From: Astropecten irregularis
Taxonomy: Eukaryota > Echinodermata > Asteroidea > Paxillosida > Astropectinidae
Direction: 5' to 3'
DNA length: 64,000 nt
Assembly (NCBI GenBank): GCA_963971285.1
Contig: OZ020254.1
Coordinates: 6,696,001 to 6,760,000 of the forward strand
The translations under genes and the position numbers were made by a program. Below, in pieces: positions 41,887 to 55,300 of the stretch (the stretch's first letter is position 1; each line of letters begins with the position of its first letter). The notes under the pieces were generated by a model. That model saw only the letters and a program-made list of their open reading frames with translations. It did not search any database and was not told where the DNA came from.

Positions 41887-44800
41887 ATGGCGGACGGAGT
41901 AACTTGGTTGAGAGAGTTGAGTTTGTGGAAAAAGGCCACGATTTTCATTGGGTCTGGGGCCGTAATCGCTGGTGCGGTGTACGCTGTCCTCCGACACAAG
42001 AGAAAGGCTTCCGACGGTCAAGTTGAAGAAATGGCCATTCAAGAGGCTGGACAATCGGTAGGGTGATAAGCATAAGCCATAACGTCATGAAGTGACCCGA
42101 ACAGACTAGACATGACAGATGAATGTGGTTAGCACCTAACGCAATGCAATGGCAAATGCTGCAGTAGGCTAACTCAAACTGTGTAGCCCTATAGGCCTAA
42201 CTTATAAGTATAATAAATATAATTACTCCAGACGTTGTTGTCGTATATAGGGCCACAGGACGTTTAACTTGAAAAACTCAAGTCCATTAATTTCCCACCC
42301 CTAAAATTACTGTTATTTGTTAATCGGCGATCTGTGGCAAAATGACTCACCCGGCCTGGAGTTCCTGTCTCCTGATGTCGTGAAGAGGCATTCAGATTTC
42401 AGAAGATATAAAATTTAATTAGGCCAATCATTTCGGATGTTAACACAAACGAGCAATTTTCAGCCCAAATTTCAGTACATATAAAAAAGTCCTGGATTCT
42501 GTGACTTTTCCCATGGCCTGGGGCTTTGCGAAATAATAAAGAAATACATAAGAATGATCTCTACCTGTCATGCCTGTCCAGTCTACATTTGATTTACATA
42601 CAACAGAGCGAACGGGACCAGTCTACTATGTACACGTGCATTTCCTCTTTTCTGGAAAAGCACAACTTTTTTGTACGTACTGAAATTTGCCTTTGGGCTT
42701 TGGGCTTTGGGCTAAAAATTGCTTGTTTTTGTTAATATCTGAACAGGCGAAATGATAATTAAATTTTATATCTTCTGAATGCCTCTTCACGACATTAGTG
42801 AAGAGGTTAATCAGTTTTTAATGACAACTTAGACTTGTGGGAAACTTGTACTATAATGATTATGAAACTAATTAATAACAGCATCTTTCTCTCTTACTTT
42901 TTGTTAACTTATCACGCAGGAACTGCCCGAAAAGCGCATTCTAGTTTTAGGCCTTGACAACTCAGGGAAGAGTAGCCTCCTTCGTAGCCTAACACAGTCT
43001 GAGAATTCCGGCCCACCGGATCCCACAGAGGGATTCAATGTTATGTGCGTGCAGACACAAGCTGTTACACTAAACATATGGGAAGGTAATGAGTACATGC
43101 TTTGAGCACAGTGCTTTCGATTGTGACTGGCAAACGAACAAAGCTAATTGTCTTAATTGATATTTTGGGACACCAACCACTAAGGCTGGATAGCTCTGTA
43201 GGAGTGTAGGTAGAGTCAGCTTCATATATCCTGGTCTTTATTCACTTTTCAAATATTATCACTAAAAAGACACTTCTTAGTGCTAGTGGCTATTTACCCT
43301 GAAATTGTAAAAATAAAAAATAACAACTTGTAGGCCTACCATTTAGAAGATTCTAATGACAAAATTCAACAAAACACTGTCCTTAAAACCACAGACGAGC
43401 AAGATGTTAGCCAGAGGTGTGTTCCAATGGCATTGTGACTCTTATGCCTAAGATAGACCACAATTAACATAAAATGTGCGCCCATTTTTTCCTTCCATCA
43501 AGTCAATTTTAAAAACTCTTGTGTTCTAAGTTCTTGCAGAGTACTTGGTGTCAATCCAAAAAATGACTGAAGATCCTATTCAATCTTTTTGTAGATTTTG
43601 TCAAAAGCTAGAATCCTTGTACACTTAAGGTCTTTTCCCACTAGAGCGCTCATCCCCGGGGCGAACTCACCTCAGAGTCACCCCATGGAGAAAATTTCAA
43701 CCCTGGTCCCGAGCAGGGACCCCGGAGAAAAGGCAATCTCGGGGGTGGCTCGGGGGTGACAGAGGGGTGAACATTTCAAGTGGGAATCGTGGCTTACTTT
43801 CACCCCTGTGTCACCCTAGGGCCACCCCCGAGATTGGTCAAGTGGGAAAAGGCCTTTAGATGCAAACTAAACACCAAAAGTTGTAAGACCAGAGGAATTT
43901 CTACAAGTGGGCTCCTGTTTTTCAGTTAATGGCTCACAATAATTCACCGCATTTTTTTTGCAGTTGGTGGACAACAGAGTGTCCGCTCATACTGGGAGAA
44001 CTTTGTGAAGGGCACAGACGTGCTAGTCTTTGTAGTGGATGCTGTGGATGAGGCCCGCCTACCAGAGGCTAAAGAGGAACTGCACAAGCTTCTAGCTGAC
44101 GACAGACTAAAGAACGTCCCCTTGGTCCTCATTGCAAATAAACAGGTCAGTGGAATGGTCAGATGTTTGTTCTTTTTGCTAAATGCATTCTGTAAATTGA
44201 AGGGCTCGGCTGCTTCACTCCTTCTCATTAAAGGTAATATCATACTTTGGTTTTTGTCAAAGAAATACAGATTCATGGGCAGAAATATCAAGACAGATAC
44301 AGCAACAGTCATCTGTGAAAATTTCAGTTCCATAAACTTCCATGTGGTGCCCACTTTTTGAGAAAATATTGAAAAACAGCCACAGTATTTGTCTCTTTTA
44401 TTTTTGATCTTTTAAAAGATCAAAAAGATTTTCAGTCGTTGTTTCACTAATTTCTGGATAAATACACCATATCTGGCGGAACAATTTTAATGGTAGATTT
44501 CTACCAGCACCATCTTCATACCCTGTAAGTTACATGTAAATCTGTGAACATTTCTGTTTTGGTTTCTTACCAAAGTATGATACTACCTTTAAATGGCGCT
44601 TCATGATCACTTAATTTCTAGAAGTAGCACTTCTGTCATAATAGTTAAGAAGGCCTACTATAGATGGTAGGACATTGGAGAGAAATTTAGCCTCAGGGAC
44701 ACTTCATTGTGTGTTGCTGGTCAGAAGCAGTAGTGCAGGTTTTGTGACAGTCTTCATCGGAAATGCAAAGACAGATCCGGTGACAATTAAAATTGTCCCA

Positions 44801-45258
44801 GTAGTAGAATGCAGCAACACAATTGCAGTAGGATGACTGTGATATAGCAAACCTGCTGCTGGTCAAAGTATGCCACACTAAAAAATGCATAACAGTTGTA
44901 AAGTGTTATGGAATTGCCATTTATGTTAAGACAGGTTGGTTAAACGTCCAGACCGCCTACTCTCTGTGTAATTTCAGGTCATTTATGGACTATGGTTGTC
45001 AAAGAGTGATACAGATTTTCTTTCCATCGTGAATATAATTTAAAGATTCTCTCGGTTCTGTTCTTATTCATTTGTTTTTGATATCATCAGGATCAGGCAA
45101 CTGCAAAACGGGGTGCTGATTTTATCTCTGCACTTAGTCCATCCGTACCATCTCAGGAACGTGAAGTCCACGTAGTCGAGACGCAGACAGTACTCAACAC
45201 CGGCAGCGACAACGTCTCACAGGTGATGGATTTAATGATATCACTATCCAAGGACTGA
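41887..45258 (+). CDS. ARL10: ADP-ribosylation factor-like GTPase, ARL10-like (4 exons)
   Basis: A small GTPase of the Arf family. Exons 41887-42057, 42920-43085, 43964-44145 and 45091-45258, 687 nt, 228 aa. The N-terminus is not an Arf amphipathic helix: residues 18-36 form a membrane segment followed by RHKRK, so membrane anchoring is likely, as in vertebrate ARL10. G1 P-loop is GLDNSGKSS; G3 reads WEVGGQ where most Arfs have WDxGGQ; G4 NKQD is split by intron 3 (NKQ, then D). VDVLVFVVD-type strand (DVLVFVVDAVD), YWENFV and LPEAKEELHKLL match human ARL10 closely. An in-frame upstream ATG (41818) exists, but the ATG at 41887 begins the hydrophobic-anchor form and lies in AACATGGCGG. ARL9 is the alternative paralogue; the synteny with NOP16/HIGD2A favours ARL10. 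Confidence 0.88.
42376..42797. repeat. Long inverted-repeat element, ARL10 intron 1
   Basis: GTCGTGAAGAGGCATTCAGA at the left faces TCTGAATGCCTCTTCACGAC at the right. The homology extends inward over roughly 110-130 bp (AAGCAATTTTTAGCCCAAA matches CGAGCAATTTTCAGCCCAAA). No ORF. Confidence 0.75.
43110..43260. repeat. tRNA-like composite element fragment, ARL10 intron 2
   Basis: Shares GACTGGCAAACGAACAAAGCTA and GGCTGGATAGCTCTGTAGGAG with the element at 17690-18105. Degenerate tRNA-like head on the plus strand. Confidence 0.45.
43628..43855. repeat. PIF/Harbinger-like MITE, ARL10 intron 2
   Basis: Termini AGGTCTTTTCCCACT and, inverted, AGGCCTTTTCCCACT, flanked by TTA on both sides (43625-43627 and 43856-43858). 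228 bp. Confidence 0.78.
44228..44592. repeat. TTAA-type MITE, ARL10 intron 3
   Basis: TTAAAGGTAATATCATAC at the left and GTATGATACTACCTTTAA at the right; the same orientation as the copy at 28849 and about as long. Confidence 0.85.
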
Positions 45259-45432
45259 TACTGGTAGGCTCCTTAATGCACAAGATTCATTATTTGCCTT
45301 CAATGCAAGCAACTGAGTTAGGCTACTCCATGACGGTTCCTTTTTAACCCCTTGAATAACTCCCCCTGTCTTTTTATGCAAGTGTAACCGTGGCCCCGGC
45401 TATCCCAGCAGCAACAACAAAATGGAAGAGGT

Positions 45433-45446
45433 GGGGGGGGGGGGGG
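45433..45446 (+). repeat. Poly(G) tract of 14
   Basis: Fourteen consecutive G downstream of the ARL10 stop codon, in what is probably its 3' UTR. Likely length-variable. Confidence 0.8.
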
Positions 45447-45611
45447 TTAAGAATTCAAAGCCTGGAGGCTGCCTGGTATGATTGCGAATTGGATTCTGAA
45501 GCCCAAAGCTTATTCACTGATGTCAGATTTATCCTTTCAGTTTCAATTGCATTACAATCGACTTTGCAATGGGCATTTCCATGGTTTGGGGACATTTTTG
45601 TAATGTATATT

Positions 45612-45776
45612 AAGTTACCTCTTGTTTGCATTATTTGCATGCATTTCAAGGAATCATATAAGTGGTATACTTGCTGATTCCAATAAAACATTTTTAAATT
45701 GGAGTTTTTGAAGAATGATTGTTCAAGGGATAGGTCAAAGTCACTTAACCATGTTTTCAGGTAACTTGCTTTACCA
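45612..45776. repeat. MITE with GTAAGTTACC termini (copy 2)
   Basis: TTAAGTTACCTCTTGTTTGC to CAGGTAACTTGC. The reverse complement matches the copies at 10811 and 57275, including the CTATCCCTTGAACAATCATT block. Downstream of ARL10. Confidence 0.7.
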
Positions 45777-47150
45777 TGGGATTGCCCAATTACCTCCTGT
45801 CCCAAATCGCTGTTATCCAATGAAGTGGGTACTTACACTCATTCAAACACCATATACCTGGACCAGAGTTTGATCATAATTACCAGTATTGAGAAATTAT
45901 TATTATAAATGATCAATTCCAAGTTTCCAACTGCAATTCACATTGCACACAAGGGCATGGCAGATGATGATTATGGGTCACTTCATTCCACCGGGGTTGG
46001 GACACAATTTTTAAACGGTGTCAAATGCTACCTCTGCACACTTGCACATCAAGTTATTGAGCATTATCCTTTGATTACCGGTTTTAAATGCTCACTTGTA
46101 GCTGACCTTCAAATTCGAATGAAATCGGTCGGCTTATTAAATTGAAGAATTCATCAGTACTAATAACTGTGAGTCATATAGTGAAGGATAATAGATGTAC
46201 AGGTTTGCTGACCTAACATCTGACACTGCCACAAATTGTGACCCCAAACTGGCTAAATGACCCCACATACATGACATATTATTGCTCCACTGTGAGACTG
46301 TTTAGTCTATTGCAGTGCCGATGAATTTCCCAATTTGGGTTCATCTTTCCATTTGTTTTGACCTGCCAGGTTAGGCATCAATCATGTTGGGCTAATAACA
46401 CCCGTCAGACATCAGAAACAATCGCCTCGGTGCCCCTTGGTCATTTTTTGGTGCCCTTTATACAATGTTGTAGACTTAAAAGAAGTCCCTTGTAGCCTTT
46501 TTGTAGGGGATAGGCGCACCCAGAGAAAATTGCCAAGCCCATGGGAAGAATGAAACGATTCCTTACTTTAGGCAACTGTGTGCTTAAATTTGTGTGTGGG
46601 ATATGTGGAACATGGCTATTCACAGTCATAGCAACAGCCAAGTATAGTGACAAAAATTGAGAATGTTTATAATCTGATAATGGTCCATCGAACATACATA
46701 AAAATATTAAAGTACAGTGCCACAGAGAGGCCATCTTGTCCTTTTAAATTTTAATTACAATACATTTGTTTAAAAGGACAATTAGCAAAGTAGACGGTAG
46801 AGAATACCTCTGTGTATATTTTGTTCCATCATAATTGTCCTGGTTTTAGACATTAATTGATATTTGTGTTTTGGTATTTATTCATCATCTTTTTATTATT
46901 AAATTGAAGATAGTTGTTGTTTTTTATCAAGCCTACTATTAATTTTGAGCAGAAAAAGTTTATTATTTTAGAATGAGAAATAGACTTTTTAGAATAAACT
47001 TTTACCAAGATATATTCATGAAGGCCTTGCACGCTGATGTCACACCACTGCAGAGGGTAGCAAGCAATTAAGCATCTCGGTTCTTGAACCTGCTAAACAC
47101 AATATACCAAGCAATGGTATGAGGCAAGATTTGTGCAAATGTATGCCATG
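45777..47150. other. Intergenic AT-rich stretch
   Basis: No exon, RNA gene or strong inverted repeat recognised. Confidence 0.35.
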
Positions 47151-47159
47151 CAAACAGCT

Positions 47160-47490
47160 TCAGATTCATTTATTCAGTCAGTTTCCCTTGTGGTTATTTG
47201 ATGATTACATGTTTATCAGGGATGAGATTTCTCAGATTAAAGTCTGATTTCAGACTTTTGTGTTTTGGATTTCAGACTTTTTTTCCTCACATGCTGTGTA
47301 CAAAAGTATAGGAGATTTTCAGATTTCAGACTTGTTATGCTCCCTGTCAGCTGTTTTCAGACATTTTTATCATTGGTCAATCTCATCCCTGGTTTATTAA
47401 CTAGAAAGTTACATCCTCTTTGAGTGATCCCCCACTTCTCAGGTTGCAGCATTGCTCACCATGCTGTACGTAGCAACATCTTAGACCCCC
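47160..47490. repeat. tRNA-like composite element body with a nested MITE
   Basis: Composite-family blocks (TTCCCTTGTGGTTATTTGAT and CTCTTTGAGTGATCCCC) are separated by a 176-bp element, about 47217-47392, with termini CAGGGATGAGATT and, inverted, CAGGGATGAGATT. The direct repeat GTTTAT lies on both sides of it. Confidence 0.6.
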
Positions 47491-50400
47491 GTGAGTTTGT
47501 GATTCATGTGAATTGGGACTGGTTTATACCGGTTTCTCTTTTGGAAGAAAAACCTCTTTTGAGAGCAATTTGTTGTGTTTGGGACCATTTTCACAGTGAA
47601 TAGGATATTTTGTAGTATATGTATATATACTATGCACGAGTTCCGACTACCAAAACAACTTACATGTGCTCGCTTTGCATTGAGGCAAATGCTGCATCAT
47701 TTTATGCTGGACGTTGAAATTGCTGTCCACCATTTGCTGTGCTGAATCACACTGAAAAACATACCAATCTAAAACTGCTCTTTTTCAAGATGTTGTAAAA
47801 TAGTGCAACATACATGTATTAAACATTTAACATTCAGCAAATTATTTGCTCAAGTCACATACTCATCCAATGGGAACAAGTTGTAAATGAGAAATTTTGA
47901 AGTTACAATAATTATGTCCATACTTGCTATAAAAATAAAAGAATGGCCAAAAGTCAGCTCCAAAAGGAATTCTTGCGAAGCTAACCATGTCACACTTCAA
48001 ACTTTCTGCAAAATAGATACCCGGTAGTACTAATGTACGTGTGAATGCAAAAACTCATTATTTTATTGTTAAAAGTTATTTCACTTTACTTGTCAATGCA
48101 AACTTTTTTCATAGATTGGTGTACAAGAAACATGTGTAAATCATGTGCAAACTGTACGCATATAGGTTTGTGTACGCCAGCAGTTTTTCATAATTTTATT
48201 GAAATAGCATTTTGTGAATTATGTGTACATTTTGAGCTTTGAAGTGTAATGATGCTTAGTGTGTTATAATTATGGTTTTGTACGTACTGTTTGTGTAACA
48301 TTTGGCATGTTTGGGAAGTTTCCTTCTAAAATTCCGAATTCCAGCAAACCATGGTTTTCTAACCCACATGTCTGACCCGAATGGAAGTTGGACCTGCATT
48401 TTAGCGAGTAATTAAAGGTACAATACATGATTGGTAAAGGTCACAGGACTGTACTCATACTTTGTCTTATCAAACATGTACATGTAATAATAAACCTGTG
48501 AAAATTTGAGCTCAATCGGACATCTGAGTCACGAGAAAATAACCAAAACCCCGACTCGATTTTTCTTATAAAACATGAAGAAAAGTTTACTTTATGTTTG
48601 TTCCAAAAATTGTTCGGATGAACGATCTTTAGAAAAGACACTAAATCTTGATTTGCTTGAAAAACCCAGCATCTGATGAACCAAGATTTCACATGGTGAC
48701 TGTTTGCACTGTTTACGAACTGTTGAGTTCATTTTCTGTCTCAAACTCAATATTTGTTGTTGTTTTTTAGGCCTTGCAAATCCTATGTGCTCCCTTTAAG
48801 CTAACATTGTTTTACTGAAACATTCTGCACTGCCAAGAATTGGTTGTACGCTGAAAATGATTTTGGTAATTTATTTGCTAACTGACGTGGTTCACTACCA
48901 CTGTAAACATTGATTTTATTACACACATTTTTTTATTCAAAAGTACATTAGAACCTTTCGGGTGGAAAAAATCTCAGGATAGTCAACATTGTGATAATTT
49001 TAAGCCAACATCTGAGAAGCAGAGTGCAGAATCTTCTGAGTGATGTGCATTATATTGTACACTGTGCAGTGATCCTTTGTTACATGTGATAGAAATGCGA
49101 CTTGAATTGTTGCATGTTAACTTATTGATTGATGTATTTTTTATGTTACCATCAGTTTTAATCATTTTTAGAAGTGAACCTTTTAAAGTCTTTCAACCTG
49201 GAGATTTATTTCATACAAGCAAATGTTGGGATTTATAAGACGTCTGATTTCAATGTTTATGAGTAGAGATGTACATCATTTCAAAGCTAATGACTAATCA
49301 TTCCTCCATTGTACAAGGTATTAACTTGTCTGCATGTGAATAGACAGATTGAATCATTTCAAAATCAGATTCTACAGACTCAGATGTGTTCGCCTTAGTA
49401 GGTACATATGTAATAAGTAGAAGCTACTTCAGACTTGTCAGCAGGTAGTATTGTGAATATTGTACAGTGCATTCCTCTTGTAACACAAATCCACTTTAAT
49501 AGCATTAGGAAATTGCAAATTTTGCAACTTAATAACTAGTTATGTACATGTGCTACGTGATAGGGTGAGATCACATTCCCGTACAGCTATATGTACACCT
49601 CATAACATTATAGTATTCCAAGTGCAACGAAAGTCAGCCCTTTTCACCTTAATATGAAAATTATTGTTTTTCCTACAATTTAAGCAAAAACATGATTTAC
49701 ACTGTATGTTCAATATAATTCTAATACATGCTATATACTTATACGAGCCATTTGTATTGATTTTGTATAATTGTGCCTTTAAGTTCAATTTGAGTACATT
49801 CAATGTGGTTATCGTCCTTATTCATGTTATTGTCCAAACATCCAAACTATTGAGCCATGGTATTACTTTGTGGACAAGCAGACAGGTTTGGAAACTGTCA
49901 GACTCTCGGAATGATAGCTGTTTTACCATCCTGTTCATGATCTCAGCTGAGGTATTGAATCATGGAAAATCATGCGTGGTATGCTTGATTGTCTGAGAAA
50001 TCAAAACCATGTATTATGCATGCATGATTTACAAATAGCACATTGTTGATATTACACATGATTATTGACTTTATATAGGAAAGCAGACCAGAATGTACCC
50101 TTTTGTATATAACTAGACATACATTGACTGGTGTGCATTTTCTTTTTAAATAAAAAGAGTACTGTCATGTAGAAAATCAGTTATAAAATATAATTTCAAC
50201 CCAATTAAAATGGTGAAACTCAATGTCACAGCAATTTCAGTCTATCTTTTACTTCAGTCAGAAATATGATGCATAGGGATCAGTTAAATTCACTCCTTTT
50301 AAAAATAACCTTTGTTACTTTCAAATATTTTGAAACAATATGATATGTGCGATCTTTTTATGAATTTTGAACTTATATGTATATTAAAAATTCTTACTAT

Positions 50401-51100
50401 GTTCAAAGGGTATCTTAATGTAAGATATGCTCCTGGGGATAAGATATATCCATGCGATTCTGTACATGTATTTCACCTTGAGGTCACTCATGTTTATTGT
50501 TGTGGTTGTATAATTTCTTTGAAAGATTTATTAAATTGTGATGCACAGAATAATGATTACTTTGACTTCATGTTCTCCAGTTACTTTTCAAAATTCCCCA
50601 ACCCCTACATGCCCTACCTGCGGTAAAGAGAACCTTTTGGTGCTCATAACAAATTATGACAAGATAAATTTCCAAGGACATGAGTCTTAAGGGACAATAA
50701 ACACGAGCCGATAATGTGAGTCGTTTATGACATTCAACATTTTTTCTTTAATATTCATCATTATGTAAAATACATAAGAAGCGTTCAACTTCACTTCCAA
50801 ATTCAGGTAAACACAACACACACACAGTCCTTAAATTTATCCCACTGAAGGGTATTTCTCTAGCAGACTAAGAAACATTTGAATGGCCACACGCTAATGA
50901 GCATGGGTGCTAATTCAAATTCTTGCTTTGAATACAAAGCCAACTGTCTCAAGTTCAAGCCCCACAATTAGCAAAATACAATTATGAATAATTATGTTAT
51001 GTACAGATTCACCTACCCCTGCCAAAACAAGAGAGGGCACTTAATCAATTAGTGTCTGAATTTCCATAGCAAAAATTGTTGCATGTGCTTGTGTTTATTA
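47491..51100. other. Gene-poor AT-rich stretch
   Basis: No splice-consistent exons found. A MITE end like that at 39110 (GTGAAAATTTGAGC then GACATCTGAGTCACG) lies at about 48414-48570. Short ORFs such as 50312-50626 have no recognisable features. Confidence 0.4.
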
Positions 51101-51109
51101 TCTTAAAAT

Positions 51110-51640
51110 GCAAAAACTGAAGTGGGATTTGAACCAGCAACCTCCAGTCCTGAATACCAAACAGGCGCTCTACCAATTAACTGAGCTGTCCACCCCTACA
51201 TTGATGGCGTCCCTATAAGGCCGAGAAAAAAAAATTGTTGTGTTGCCCTCAAGTGGAAAAATTTTAATTTTGGGTCGGTCGGTCGATTTTTTTGTTTTTT
51301 TTGCCGACTTTCAAACATTTAAGAATAAATGCAGAATGTATGGTAACCAGGGCTTATAAATCAACGGTCTTGGGTCGTTTTGAGGAGACACGCTTTTTTA
51401 CTGCTAAATCTTAGTTTTTATACTTTAGAAAAAACAAAACAAAAAAATCCCGACCCAAAGTTTTGGCATGTTGTGTCGCTGAGGGCAACACAACAATTTT
51501 TTTTTTCAGCCTAATATTCAATCATCTTTGTTCATTTGACAGTCAGAAGCCATGAAACCATGCTCCAGTAAATTTTTCTTTATTCACCGTTCAATGACTT
51601 AAAATTCAATCAGTTTCCCTTGTGGTTATTTGATGATTCT
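51110..51640. repeat. tRNA-like composite element with a nested MITE
   Basis: Minus-strand GGTTCAAATCCCACTTC and D-arm-like AGCTCAGTTAATTGGTAGAGC form a tRNA-like head at 51117-51195. It is interrupted at about 51230-51505 by a MITE with termini AATTGTTGTGTTGCCCTCA and, inverted, AATTGTTGTGTTGCCCTCA. The composite body resumes with GTCAGAAGCCATGAAACCATG. Confidence 0.65.
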
Positions 51641-52333
51641 AAAGCAACAGTACAAACTGCATCAGTGTTACATATTTAACTCCAGTCCAATCCTACTTAT
51701 ATTGCAATTACATGGTCATCAGTTTTCAACTTACTGTGTGGTTCTTTTAGAAAAAAAATAGTTCATGATTAAAAAATACACTATATGTATAATTAGTATA
51801 ATGCCACAAATTACCAATGAACACTTCAGATGCTGATGTTCTTATGGACAAGTTCATGTTGGTTGCAATTTCAAGTTTAATGAGAAGTCATTTTATACAG
51901 GTTATAAGCTTCTTTATCTACAGGAAATACACAGTGTTTAAATGGTTTGATATCTGGCACAAGAGGCTATCCTCCAGAAAACACGATCTGATATAATTCC
52001 TAATCCATATTGACTGGGAGAATATAAATGATGGACAATCTGGTGACATGATTACTGAAGTCAAGCCAATTCACACATCGTATTAAGACTAATATATTAC
52101 CAGGCAGCTGCCAGTTTTCTGACTGTGGTGAGTGTTCCTCGTGTCCTGAGGCATGTCAGGTGGAGAGATTCCCTTGTTGTGTACTGAGTATGTTGTGACT
52201 TTGATACAGTGTACCCATACAACTGTAGGTTTTCTCCTTCGATTCGATGTCATGCGTTACACAGTTGATCTCACAATGAATAATTGATCAGTTATCAAGG
52301 CAGCTTTGGTTAAATCAAGGAAGCCCATGATTC

Positions 52334-55300
52334 TCAGGAAGTGCCGGGCTTGCTGCCTTTTCTGGTCTGCAGGGCAACTCCAACTAACACCGCTCCGATG
52401 GTGAACGCCTGTGCTGCTACTCGAGCTCGCATCATCATCTGCGACCTCTGTGTTTGGCCCTTTCTGAAGCTGAACAGTCCAATAGAAAGTGCACATGTTG
52501 TGGCAAATATACCTGCATTTGGTAGGGTGATGGGGAGACAGACACAAAAAATATGAAGAGTAAACTTCTGAATAATGCAATATTAGTTAAGTTAATCAGA
52601 GTTGTTATATGGTAATGGTTTACAGCAGCACTCCATCTACTACGTATAAAATTGTATAAAATGTTTTTTATGTCATTTAATCATTTTTCGTTTCTTATTC
52701 TTCTTAATGTAAAGCGCCCAGAACATCTTTGATGGATCGGGCGCTATATAAGATTATTATTATTATTACTTAAACAGTGAGTCAGCACTTTAGAGGGTAA
52801 TACGCGCTGTTAACTTTTGATTGCATGTGGGTTTATAAGTGTTGTTCATCATGGCACGGACTCCCCTCATAATTTTCCTAAAAAAATCAAAAACCTGCCA
52901 ACTTTCCAAAACCTTAGGTTTGCTTGCTGACAACGAAGTGGATGTATCAAAAGTTCAAAAATTATTTGTTTATATGGGTTTGGTAACGGTATATATAAGT
53001 TTTTTGGAAGAGGTCCTATTTTCCCAACACTGTCATTCTTCTGCCAATTCTCGATATGTCATGCCATGCCAGGCTTCCTTCTCTAAAGGTTATTTTGTTG
53101 GAGGTATGTTCTGATATAGCAAATTGGCCAGTCAGAGTAAGGTAACTGCGAAAAAGAGTTTGCAGGAAGAATGCAGGTGCTAGCAAAATAAATACTGCCA
53201 ATTAACTTCTCTGAGTCTAAACCAATGCCACGTCAGCATTGCCACAGACAATGTCAATGACACCGTTGCTATATCATGGACAAAATTCTAGGCTAAAGCA
53301 AAACTTACTATAAAGACACTAGGGCCTAACTTAGTAATTTACTATTTTACTAAAAAGAAATTCACTAATTTCACTAACGTCACCACTGGAAAATTTATTT
53401 TAGTGTTCATCACACTGCTCAAAGTCAAACACATACAGATGGCACAGTGCAGTTATACACGAGCCTACTCTCGTATTGTGCATGCCGTGCTCATCTAGTC
53501 TGCTCATGCAAAATTTATATAATCCAGGCATAGGGTTTATAGTGTAAACAAAATCAAATGCCAAACATGCGCAAGTCTAGTTGCGATGATCGTAACCCTA
53601 GGTCTGACATGGGGACTGGGACCTTAGGGTTACGACACTTTGTTAATAAAAAGTGATCGAAACACTTTTTGGCCAAGTTCTGAAATAGAATTGTCCTTAA
53701 TTTTCCACTTTCCAAAATCCCAACACAAAATCTGACTACATGGATCTGATTGGTACTTATCAATGAGTCATATAAAGCCACTTTGAACATTGAAAGATCA
53801 TTTTCTGCAGAAAAAAATAACCCAAAACTTACCGAAGGTGTCGAGTTTCCCTCCGTTCGCCGTCAATCGGCCATTTTGAATAGTGCGCAGTGTGCCATCT
53901 CGACCAAATTACGTCATGCGCAATGCCGTTTTGGCTGTTCCACCTTTCAAACTCAAACTCACAGCCCTATGGAGGGTGTTCCCAGAATAACACGTGCGCT
54001 GTGATACCGTGTACACGCATATCACATACAGTATGGAGGAGGTTTTTTTTGCTCATGTCAAGCTGCCGCTGACAATTCAAATCTTTCATCATGAACTGAA
54101 GGAAATTGCTAAGATTTTCAAATGATTTCGGCCCTTTACGAATGGTCCCGCAAACAGACAAAATGTTAGCAAGTCACAAACTCGGCGCCGACCCAATCCA
54201 TGATCAAACAGAAATAAAAAGGTCATCCACCTTATCACAGATCGCGCAGTGGTCGGAATTAACGGTGGACTGCAAAATATATCCGGCCTCTTCAATTACA
54301 CCCAAAATGATCATACCCGGTAGGACAGTAAGAACATATTCGTAAAAATATCACCGGAATATTCCATCGGAAAAACCACCATTTCTTACTGCAAATCTGT
54401 ACCGAGCCGGCCGGCCGTGAGCCACCGTCCGTAACGGTGGAACGAACCCGGCCGCGATCCAAACAGGTATAACTGTACCGTGATTGAGACTTTCGCTGGT
54501 GCACGTACACAATGTACGTTTGCTTTGAAACTGTAGCTATTACTCATATCACGCACGCGGATACCAGGCTGTCTGTCTCTGCGGTGTGATGTGGGCAATG
54601 TTTTTACGTCTTAATTTAATGCGATCGTCGTCGGTCGGTTTCGGAAGGATTTCACGAATTGTTTTTAGATTAAGTATAATTATGAAAAGAGTGTTTCTAC
54701 TTGGCCAATTGAACAAAATAACTGAGTGAAATTCAAGTAAGATTTATAAGCTGATGAGCCTGCGATTTGCGGTACTTTGGAAGGACGGTCGATCAGAATA
54801 TTTGTATTTAGATCTTGCAACGATATAACGCATACATATCGTGTATTCCAAAAAAAATACACTCCATTTCTTCCTCCATGAACCGTATTTTCGCATGTGT
54901 TCGATGTCGGTGTTGGTCGGAAAAAAAATCACGCCGTATACGTTTTTCTTCACCTGTCATGAGCCGCGAAAAATAAACTTAATTCGGCAGTTTCGGCACA
55001 CGTATAGGGTGTTTTGAGGGGTCTGGTCAATTCTATAACCTGTAATTTTTTTTTTACCCAATACACCGAGCATGCTGTACGTGCTGCTCGGCGGCCGTAC
55101 GGTTGATATGGAGTATGGACACGCCCGCTCACACACTGTATCATGCGAGCACACTACGAGCCCTCCATAGGGCTGTGAGTTTGAGTTTGAAAGGTGGAAC
55201 AGCCAAAACGGCATTTCGCATGACGTATTTTGGTCGAGATGGCACACTGCGCACTATTCAAAATGGCCGATTGACGGCGAACGGAGGGAATCTCGACACC

